From positions 1-64,000 of the forward strand of contig CAJUHR010000002.1 of NCBI GenBank assembly GCA_910586255.1: a stretch of DNA of 64,000 nucleotides. The letters run 5' to 3'. This DNA is from an uncultured Lachnospiraceae bacterium. GTDB lineage: Bacteria > Bacillota > Clostridia > Lachnospirales > Lachnospiraceae. The notes under the pieces were generated by a model. The model did not search any database. It was not told the origin of the DNA and was given only the letters and a program-made list of their open reading frames with translations. This document shows, piece after piece, positions 58,051 through 64,000 of this stretch (the first letter of the stretch is position 1; every line of letters begins with the position of its first letter). The translations under genes were made by a program, and so were the position numbers.

Positions 58051-58577
58051 GCACCTGGAAAAGCAGAGGGCTGCGCGGCTCTACCCTGGAGGATATGATT
58101 AACCACACCAATGAAATCTACCGGGAGAGGAAACTGGCGCTGATTCAGAAGATTCCTACTCCCATTACGCCAATCACCATTGACAAGGAAAGCCGCCACA
58201 TTACCCTGGCGTACTTTGACCAGAAAAGCACGGTGGACTATATCGGTGCAGTCCAGGGAATCCCGGTCTGCTTTGATGCCAAGGAGTGCGCCGTGCAAAC
58301 CTTTCCTCTCCAGAATGTCCATGAGCACCAGGTACGCTTTATGAAAGAGTTTGAGGAGCAGGGTGGAATTGCCTTCATACTGCTGCACTTTACCAGGGAG
58401 GACGAGATCTATTATATTCCCTTTGCGGATCTTTTCCGGTTCTGGCAGCGGATGGGGGCGGGAGGGAGGAAGAGTTTTACCTATGAGGAGGTGGACAAGT
58501 CTTTGAAGGTGCGGGCCCACCGGGATATGCTGGTACATTATCTGGAGGCTTTGCAGGCGGATCTGGGGCGGCGGTGA
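58047..58577 (+). CDS. recU: Holliday junction resolvase RecU-like protein
   Basis: A 176-residue nuclease of the RecU family that cuts four-way DNA junctions. The N-terminal RGLRGSTLEDMINHTNEIY (about 7-25) and the active-site strand STVDYIGAVQGIPVCFDAKEC (Asp near 62, E-x-K-like DAKEC near 75) are conserved. The start is TTG 58047, which overlaps the clpA stop (TTGA), so translation is coupled. In Bacillus recU sits next to ponA; here it is tied to clpSA. Confidence 0.88.
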   Translation: MSTWKSRGLRGSTLEDMINHTNEIYRERKLALIQKIPTPITPITIDKESRHITLAYFDQKSTVDYIGAVQGIPVCFDAKECAVQTFPLQNVHEHQVRFMKEFEEQGGIAFILLHFTREDEIYYIPFADLFRFWQRMGAGGRKSFTYEEVDKSLKVRAHRDMLVHYLEALQADLGRR

Positions 58578-58603
58578 GGTTGGATTTACTTTTGATCCGT
58601 TTT

Positions 58604-58660
58604 TCACGTAGTGGTACTAAGGCGCTAAAATACAGCACCTAAGTGCCAACGTGAAAAGAA
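58604..58660. terminator. Long imperfect hairpin after recU
   Basis: TTTTCACGT (about 58604) pairs with ACGTGAAAA (about 58660) enclosing the imperfect pair TGGTACTAAGGCGCT / AGCACCTAAGTGCCA. It could end both recU and the opposite-strand frame. There is no clear T run after it, so it may instead be an element end. Confidence 0.45.
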
Positions 58661-59003
58661 GGTCTTTGGGCGTTCCCCGTTCACTCCCAAGCTGCGTTGT
58701 CTGGCAGGGTTGGCAATTTCCGTTATCTTCTTTGCATCGGTTTACATCACCGACTGGGCCCTCCCGAACACGAGAATTGAACATTTTTCCAAGCCGGGGC
58801 CTGACAGTTGAGGGCTTTAGTTTTGCGTCTTCAACTTGTACAATACAGATTTCAGTAAAAGAAGGAAGTTCCGTTAAAGTGAAGTCTTTGCCCACAGGCT
58901 GCTCTTTAGCTTCCTTTTCAAGCACTTTTAGCGCTGTTTGATAATCAAAGGGGTTTTGCTTGTATATGTTTTCAAGTTTTTGATATGACACAAACCATGA
59001 CAT
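58617..59003 (-). CDS. Orphan hypothetical frame, possibly a mobile-element remnant
   Basis: A 128-codon minus-strand frame (SYQKLENIYKQNPFDYQTAL, then SFTEICIVQVEDAKLKPSTV and RPRLGKMFNSRV). The first 80 codons look genuinely coding; the cysteine-rich tail (NRCKEDNGNCQPCQTT) less so. I do not recognise it. A stop lies just upstream, no ribosome site is evident, and the frame ends inside a large hairpin, so it may be a 5'-truncated gene carried by a lost mobile element. The remaining sequence to 59070 holds nothing else. Confidence 0.4.
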   Translation of the reverse strand: MSWFVSYQKLENIYKQNPFDYQTALKVLEKEAKEQPVGKDFTLTELPSFTEICIVQVEDAKLKPSTVRPRLGKMFNSRVREGPVGDVNRCKEDNGNCQPCQTTQLGSERGTPKDLLFTLALRCCILAP

Positions 59004-59072
59004 AGATCATGGAAAAAATCATAGATGAAGAACATGCAAAGATAATAAGGAGAGGGTTCCTCATATAAATAG

Positions 59073-59101
59073 TTGAAATTTTTGAAAATTTTGTGTAAAC
59101 T
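59073..59101 (+). promoter_or_regulatory. Candidate promoter of the uracil permease
   Basis: TTGAAA (59073-59078), 17 bases and TAAACT (59096-59101). A short hairpin CTGTCC/GGACAG follows (about 59117-59130) in a leader of about 65 bases; no PyrR-type anti-terminator is clear. Confidence 0.5.
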
Positions 59102-59173
59102 AGAGAAAATCATAAGCTGTCCTGGGACAGTAGTGGTTGGACAAATTATATACAAGGGAAATGGAGGCTGTTT

Positions 59174-60433
59174 ATGGGGAACAAACGTATTATTCAGGTG
59201 GAGGAAAAGGTGCCGTTTCAGCTGCTGGCGCCTCTGAGCATTCAGCACATGTTTGCCATGTTCGGGGCATCGGTGCTGGTGCCGTTTATTTTCGGGATCA
59301 GCCCGGCGATTGTGCTTTTTATGAACGGGGTGGGAACCCTTCTGTTTATCGGGGTGACTAAGAAAAAGGCGCCGGCTTATCTGGGCTCCAGCTTTGCATT
59401 TCTGGCGCCGGCAGGGATCGTTATCAGCCAGTGGGGCTATGAGTATGCCCTGGGAGGCTTTGTGGCTGTGGGATTTTGCGGATGCATTCTGGCGCTGATT
59501 GTGTATAAGTTCGGCACGGACTGGATTGATATTGTCCTGCCTCCGGCGGCCATGGGGCCGGTGGTGGCGCTGATCGGGCTGGAGCTTTCCTCCTCGGCGG
59601 CCAGCAATGCAGGGCTTTTGGATGAGACTATAAATCCTGCCAATGTGACTGTGTTTTTGGTGACCTTGGGATTTGCAGTGTTCGGGTCTATTCTGTTTCG
59701 GGGATTTCTCTCGGTGATTCCTATACTGATCGCGGTTGTGGCCGGGTATGTGGCGGCCATATGCTGCGGGATTGTAAGTTTTGAGGAGGTGGCAAAAGCT
59801 CCCTGGTTTGCTCTGCCAAACTTTACCACACCGAGGTTTGATCCGGAGGCGATTATGATCATTCTTCCGGTGATTTTGGTGATTGCCTCCGAGCATATCG
59901 GTCATCAGGTTGTTACCAGCAAAATTGTGGGGAGAGACCTTTTAAAGGATCCGGGGCTCCACCGCAGCCTTTTTGGAGATAATTTTTCCACTATGATCTC
60001 CGGACTGATCGGCTCGGTGCCCACAACCACCTACGGAGAAAATATCGGCGTCATGGCCATGACCGGCGTGTACAGCGTCCATGTGATTGCCGGGGCGGCA
60101 GTGCTCTCCATTGTCTGTTCCTTTGTGGGAAAGCTGTCTACCCTGATCAGCACGATTCCAGGGCCGGTGATTGGCGGAATATCCTTTTTACTCTATGGAA
60201 TGATCGGCACCTCCGGGCTGCGGATATTAGTCGATTCCAAGGTGGATTTTGGAAAATCCCGGAATCAGGCCCTGACCTCCGTGATTTTTGTGGCAGGTCT
60301 TTCGGGAATCGCCATCAAGATCGGCAATATTCAGCTGACCGGCATGGTTCTGGCCTGTGTTGTGGGAATGGGTCTCAGTCTGGCCTTCTATCTGCTGGAC
60401 AGAGCAGGGTTAACCAATGACCGGGAGGGCTGA
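59174..60433 (+). CDS. uraA: Uracil/xanthine permease
   Basis: A 419-residue NCS2 nucleobase transporter with twelve to fourteen hydrophobic helices. The opening QLLAPLSIQHMFAMFGASVL, the ALIGLELSSSAA region and the signature SEHIGHQVVTSKIVGRDLLKD (about 237-257, shortened here) are typical of UraA. It imports uracil with protons. ATG 59174 follows GGAGG. It is a single gene, and its neighbour on the other strand is a PurF paralog. Confidence 0.9.
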   Translation: MGNKRIIQVEEKVPFQLLAPLSIQHMFAMFGASVLVPFIFGISPAIVLFMNGVGTLLFIGVTKKKAPAYLGSSFAFLAPAGIVISQWGYEYALGGFVAVGFCGCILALIVYKFGTDWIDIVLPPAAMGPVVALIGLELSSSAASNAGLLDETINPANVTVFLVTLGFAVFGSILFRGFLSVIPILIAVVAGYVAAICCGIVSFEEVAKAPWFALPNFTTPRFDPEAIMIILPVILVIASEHIGHQVVTSKIVGRDLLKDPGLHRSLFGDNFSTMISGLIGSVPTTTYGENIGVMAMTGVYSVHVIAGAAVLSIVCSFVGKLSTLISTIPGPVIGGISFLLYGMIGTSGLRILVDSKVDFGKSRNQALTSVIFVAGLSGIAIKIGNIQLTGMVLACVVGMGLSLAFYLLDRAGLTNDREG

Positions 60434-60462
60434 TATCCGGTGAGAGTGAAAGGCGAGAGATA

Positions 60463-60518
60463 AAAAAGACGGACAGGTGTTGGCCGCTGGAAACAGGGCC
60501 TGGCCTATCCGTCTTTTT
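60463..60518. terminator. Bidirectional terminator between uraA and the PurF-like gene
   Basis: AAAAAGACGGA (60463-60473) pairs with TCCGTCTTTTT (60508-60518); A and T runs make it usable from both sides. Confidence 0.88.
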
Positions 60519-60526
60519 GATTTGAT

Positions 60527-62017
60527 TTATTCTTTACCGCTCCAGCAGTAGGTGCACAGAGAGTCGGCCGGAAGGCCGATGGACTCAATTAAGTCGTCCA
60601 GACGGTGATATTTCAGGGAGGTGAAATTCAGCCTTTTGCGGATCTCCTCCACCATCTCCTTATAGTTCTGGCTGTCCGGGTCAGCATAATCTGCCAAAAG
60701 CTCCGGCGATATCTTATCTCCCTCCCGTTCCCGGATAATCCGGCGGGTGATCAGATCTAAATCCGAGCTGGACCGGGAAAAATTCAAATATTTGCAGCCG
60801 AAGAGCAACGGCGGACAGGCCGGGCGGATATGCACCTCTCTGGCGCCGCTTTTATACAAAAATTCCGTGGTTTCTCCCAGCTGGGTACCACGTACAATGG
60901 AGTCGTCAATCAAAAGCAGACTTTTGTCATGGATCAGCGCGTCTACAGGAATCAGCTTCATCTTGGCAATCAGATTCCGCTGGCTTTGATTCTGAGGCAT
61001 AAAGGAACGGGGCCAGGTGGGTGTATATTTTATGAAAGGCCGTGCAAAGGGGATACCAGACTCGTTGGCATAGCCGATGGCATGGGCAATGCCGGAATCG
61101 GGAACGCCGGCCACAATGTCCGGACAAATCGGACTTTCAGGCGTCCCGGCTTTTTCAGAAGCAGCAGCTTCTTTGCAGCCGCTGCAAAGGCCACAGCTGT
61201 CTTTGCCGGCGCCAAGGTCGCGGCGGGCCAGGATTTTTCCGCACCGGTAGCGCATTTCCTCCACATTGACGCCCTCGTAGCTGGAGGTGGGATAGCCGTA
61301 ATAGACCCACAGGAAGGAACAGATTTTCAGCTTATTTCGGGGCTGACTTAAGGACTGGATTCCGGCGGGGCTGATCAGTACAATCTCTCCAGGGCCCAAT
61401 TCCGTGCAATCGTGGTAGCCTAGGTTTATGTAGGCAAAGCTCTCAAAGGAGACACAGTAGGCGTTCTCCTTTTTCCCGACCACTACAGGAGTACGCCCAT
61501 AACGATCCCGGGATGCATAGATTCCCTCCGGGGTGAGCAAAAGAATGGTCATGGAGCCCTCGATCATCTCCTGGGCATAGAGAAGACCTTCCACCAGGCT
61601 CTGCTTTTGATTGATAATGGAGGCCGTCAGCTCTGTGGCATTGATTCTTCCGCCGGACATTTCCATGAAATGAATATGTCCGTTTTCAAAGGCCTGGCGA
61701 ATAAGAGCTTCCTCATTGTTGATTTTCCCTACGGTTACAATGGCATAGCTGCCAAGATGGGACTGGATGAGCAGCGGCTGCGGCTCATTGTCTGAGATGG
61801 AGCCGATGCCGGAATTGCCGGCCAGCTCCTCTACGTCCCGCTCAAACTTGGTGCGGAACGGAGAATTTTCAATGTTGTGGATGCTTCTCTGAAAACCGCT
61901 TTTGCCATAGACAGCCATGCCTCCCCGGCGGGTGCCTAAGTGGGAATGGTAGTCGGTACCGAAAAAAAGATCCATGACGCAGTCTTCCTTTGAGGTGACG
62001 CCAAAAAATCCACCCAT
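60527..62017 (-). CDS. Amidophosphoribosyltransferase (PurF) paralog without the N-terminal cysteine
   Basis: A 496-residue protein with the two-domain layout of PurF: N-terminal Ntn-glutaminase fold and C-terminal phosphoribosyltransferase with the PRPP loop LLIDDSIVRGTQ (368-379). In PurF the second residue is the catalytic cysteine (MCGI/MCGV). Here the start is MGGFFGV, so glutamine cannot be hydrolysed. A Cys-rich patch (CGLCSGC, near residues 300-310) and CTYC at the end could hold a metal or iron-sulfur cluster. ATG 62017 is preceded by AGGAGG nine bases away. It may be an ammonia-dependent or regulatory paralog; such MGGFFG forms recur in Lachnospiraceae. Confidence 0.82.
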   Translation of the reverse strand: MGGFFGVTSKEDCVMDLFFGTDYHSHLGTRRGGMAVYGKSGFQRSIHNIENSPFRTKFERDVEELAGNSGIGSISDNEPQPLLIQSHLGSYAIVTVGKINNEEALIRQAFENGHIHFMEMSGGRINATELTASIINQKQSLVEGLLYAQEMIEGSMTILLLTPEGIYASRDRYGRTPVVVGKKENAYCVSFESFAYINLGYHDCTELGPGEIVLISPAGIQSLSQPRNKLKICSFLWVYYGYPTSSYEGVNVEEMRYRCGKILARRDLGAGKDSCGLCSGCKEAAASEKAGTPESPICPDIVAGVPDSGIAHAIGYANESGIPFARPFIKYTPTWPRSFMPQNQSQRNLIAKMKLIPVDALIHDKSLLLIDDSIVRGTQLGETTEFLYKSGAREVHIRPACPPLLFGCKYLNFSRSSSDLDLITRRIIREREGDKISPELLADYADPDSQNYKEMVEEIRKRLNFTSLKYHRLDDLIESIGLPADSLCTYCWSGKE

Positions 62018-62408
62018 TATGTGAGTCCTCCTGATTTTGGTCTGTCTGATAGCCAGACAGGCTTTATATACTGGCTCCGGGTCATGCAGCAAGACAATGG
62101 GCCCGGATGAGAAAGTAATACAAAACAATACAGAGAGAGTGTAACATATTAGATACACATAAGACAATCGTTGTATTTATTAAAAATTCTAATAAAAGAT
62201 CGCGGGCTATGGATGAGGGCAATGTTGCTTGGATAATCTGTCTTAAAAGGTGGCTTTAAGGTTGTCGGTGATGATATAAGTGGCAAATGTCAGGATACTG
62301 TGTTATACTATTGCTTAAGTAAGAAGATAACCGCCATTTGTAACAGTTCAGACAGCCCTTGAACTGTTGCGGCTATTTTTGATCGGCAAAAAGATAAAAG
62401 CAAAGAGA
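62018..62408. other. Divergent intergenic region with one hairpin
   Basis: The gap between the PurF-like gene and the his promoter. A hairpin CCGC/GCGG plus AACAGTTCA/TGAACTGTT (62331-62372), followed by CTATTTTT, looks like a terminator or a piece of the GAACAGT repeat family. No gene is seen, and I found no T-box consensus. Confidence 0.5.
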
Positions 62409-62437
62409 TTGACAAGCAGGAAATCTTATTTTATAAT
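62409..62437 (+). promoter_or_regulatory. Perfect consensus promoter of hisZG
   Basis: TTGACA (62409-62414), 17 bases and TATAAT (62432-62437), with a leader of about 70 bases before hisZ. Confidence 0.85.
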
Positions 62438-62512
62438 CAGAAAACACGTTAATAAGGTAGCGCTTTACCGTAATAAAATAACAGGAGAAATCCGAGGAAG
62501 GTCAAAAGGAGA

Positions 62513-63820
62513 ATGAGCAGACAGCTATTACATACCCCACAAGGGGTGAGAGATATTTATTCGGAGGAATGTGCCAGGAAGATGGCGGTGCAGAGTGAGC
62601 TTTTGAGAGTGTTTCATCTGTACGGCTATCAGAATATAGAGACTCCCACCTTTGAGTTTTATGATATTTTTAAGAAGGAGCGGGGAAGCGCCGGTACCAG
62701 GGAGATGTACAAGTTTTTCGATCGGGAGAACAATACTCTGGTGCTGCGGCCGGATATGACGCCTCCCATTGCCCGCTGTGTGGCCAAGTATTTTATGGAT
62801 GAGACCGGGCCTCTGCGGTTTTGTTATCTGGGTCCCACCTATCTGAACGGGGTCAGCTATCAGGGAAGGCTCAATGAGACCACTCAGACGGGGGTGGAGC
62901 TGATCGGCGATGATTCCAGTGACGGGGACGCGGAGATGATAGCTCTGGTGATCGATGGGCTTAAGGCCACCGGGCTTAAGGAGTTTCAGGTGGAGCTGGG
63001 ACAGGTGGAGTTTTACCGGGGACTGGTGGAGGAGGCAGGGCTTAATGAGGATACTAAAGAGCGTTTGCGGGAGCTGATTGAAAATAAGAATTTTTTCGGT
63101 GTGGAGGAGCTTTTGACGGAGCAGACAATGACGGAGGAGCAGAGGCAGTTGTTTTTAAAGCTGCCGGAATTGTTCGGGGATATTGATAAGATCCGGCTGG
63201 CCAGAACCATGACTGAGAGTCCCCGGGCGCTGAGGGCCATTGACCGGCTGGAGCGGGTGCAGGAGATTTTAGACAAATATGGGCTGGGGGAGTATGTGTC
63301 CTACGATCTGGGGATGCTAAGCAAATATTCCTATTACACCGGGATTATTTTTAAGGCCTACACCTATGGCACAGGGGAGTATCTGGTGACCGGCGGCCGG
63401 TACGATAAGCTGCTGGTGCAGTTTGGGAAGGACACGCCGGCAGTGGGATTTGCTATTGTGGTGGACCGGCTGATGCAGGCCCTTTCCCGTCAGAAGATCG
63501 TGACGAGGGCGGATATGGTGAAACGGATTGTACTTTATGAGCCTGGGGCCAGGATGACGGCGATCCGCCTGACAAAGGATTTGCGGGCAGCGGGAAAAGC
63601 CGTTCAGATGATCCGCAGAGCAGATGGAAGATCGGTGACGGATTATGTGTCCTATGCCGGGCGGCAGGGAATGAGGATTCTTTGGTATCTGTCAGGAGAC
63701 GGGGCACAGATCGCAGAGTATCAGGTGGAAAGCGGGCAGATGAGAATGTGGAAAACAGATGAATATGGGAGTGACGGCCCTGAGTGGAAGGCGGCTGTCG
63801 AAAGGACGGAAATGGAATGA
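62513..63820 (+). CDS. hisZ: ATP phosphoribosyltransferase regulatory subunit HisZ
   Basis: A 435-residue class II aminoacyl-tRNA-synthetase-like protein resembling HisRS but without the anticodon-binding role. Motifs are the N-terminal TPQGVRDIY, the motif 2 region TYLNGVSYQGRLNETTQTGVE and GGRYDKLLVQFG (about 303-314). With the short HisG it forms the histidine-feedback-regulated first enzyme of histidine synthesis. It overlaps hisG by four bases (ATGA), which gives paired expression. Confidence 0.93.
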   Translation: MSRQLLHTPQGVRDIYSEECARKMAVQSELLRVFHLYGYQNIETPTFEFYDIFKKERGSAGTREMYKFFDRENNTLVLRPDMTPPIARCVAKYFMDETGPLRFCYLGPTYLNGVSYQGRLNETTQTGVELIGDDSSDGDAEMIALVIDGLKATGLKEFQVELGQVEFYRGLVEEAGLNEDTKERLRELIENKNFFGVEELLTEQTMTEEQRQLFLKLPELFGDIDKIRLARTMTESPRALRAIDRLERVQEILDKYGLGEYVSYDLGMLSKYSYYTGIIFKAYTYGTGEYLVTGGRYDKLLVQFGKDTPAVGFAIVVDRLMQALSRQKIVTRADMVKRIVLYEPGARMTAIRLTKDLRAAGKAVQMIRRADGRSVTDYVSYAGRQGMRILWYLSGDGAQIAEYQVESGQMRMWKTDEYGSDGPEWKAAVERTEME

Positions 63821-64000
63821 GATATCTTACCTTTGCCCTTGCAAAGGGCAGGCTGGCTAATAAGTCTCTGGAAATGTTTGAGAAAATCGGAATCACCTGT
63901 GAGGAGTTAAAGGATAAAAGCTCCCGAAAGCTGATTTTCACCAATGAGGAGCTGAAGGCGCGGTTTTTCCTGGCCAAGGCCAACGATGTGCCCACCTATG
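63817..64000 (+). CDS. hisG: ATP phosphoribosyltransferase HisG, short form (3' cut by window)
   Basis: The first 61 residues, starting MRYLTFALAKGRLANKSLEM, fit the short HisG that needs HisZ. It condenses ATP with PRPP, the first step of histidine synthesis. ATG 63817 overlaps the hisZ stop (ATGA). The rest, and probably the other his genes, lie beyond the window. Confidence 0.9.
   Translation, partial: MRYLTFALAKGRLANKSLEMFEKIGITCEELKDKSSRKLIFTNEELKARFFLAKANDVPTY

Noticed and set aside
58604..58660. Integron attC site
   Set aside because: No integrase or cassette array, and the core-site motifs are absent; treated as a hairpin only.
59102..59173. PyrR attenuator for uraA
   Set aside because: Only a 6-bp hairpin (CTGTCC/GGACAG) without anti-terminator or PyrR consensus.
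62018..62512. T-box riboswitch in front of hisZ
   Set aside because: I looked for the T-box anti-terminator core and found none; a plain perfect promoter lies 70 bases from the start, leaving too little room.

Overview
Organism. The window looks like chromosomal DNA of an anaerobic, low-to-mid GC Firmicute, most likely Lachnospiraceae (Lachnoclostridium/Enterocloster-like). The evidence is the gene content: AGGAGG ribosome sites, sigma-A promoters, mcsA-mcsB-clpC, a Na+-pumping biotin decarboxylase cluster, class B sortase, RecU, DUF6465 and DUF1576 proteins, BspA-like leucine-rich repeat/S-layer-homology surface proteins, and HisZ with short-form HisG. The genus is an inference. The first 49 bases are Illumina adapter, so the left edge is a contig end and the first gene is cut by assembly, not by biology.

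Layout, 0-20 kb. A nucleoside import and breakdown operon comes first: two ABC permeases, an amidohydrolase, a uridine phosphorylase and a fucose-isomerase-like protein. It faces a MATE exporter across a bidirectional terminator. Next are a FIST sensor with a soluble chemoreceptor, a zinc alcohol dehydrogenase with a LysR regulator, and azlCD divergent from that regulator. Then come a DUF6465 protein with a perfect consensus promoter, a HerA-like ATPase, an rRNA m5C methyltransferase, a DUF1576 membrane protein, DNA polymerase IV and a D,D-carboxypeptidase.

20-40 kb. Five genes encode a Na+-translocating biotin-dependent decarboxylase with two different carboxyltransferases. They are followed by cell-wall proteins: a small cell-wall-binding protein, an SH3/glucosaminidase protein with a large low-complexity insert, and a cohesin-like membrane protein. 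The protein-arginine kinase/ClpC stress operon is headed by a GntR regulator instead of CtsR. Then come a small conserved protein, RadA, a GH13 glycosidase with an unusual tail and a decayed GH18 gene.

40-50 kb. A glycosyltransferase is fused in frame to a nucleoside phosphorylase. Sortase B, an AraC/GyrI regulator and a second MATE exporter follow. From about 44.95 to 47.57 kb lies a graveyard of at least five broken genes: PD-(D/E)XK nuclease, azlD, aldo/keto reductase, sugar-binding lipoprotein and a xylanase-like 3' end, joined by deletions and A-run frameshifts. tRNA-Trp and an HPr-like protein without the active histidine come next.

48-64 kb. This part holds a large surface protein with a structured leader, an XPD/DinG helicase with a Cas4/RecB-like nuclease domain, a LysR regulator, clpS-clpA-recU, uracil permease, a PurF paralog lacking the glutaminase cysteine, and hisZ-hisG running off the right edge. 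Several intergenic regions carry hairpin-rich elements ending in GAACAGTAAC-like motifs, which look like a dispersed structured repeat. I see no prophage, CRISPR array or intact insertion sequence.
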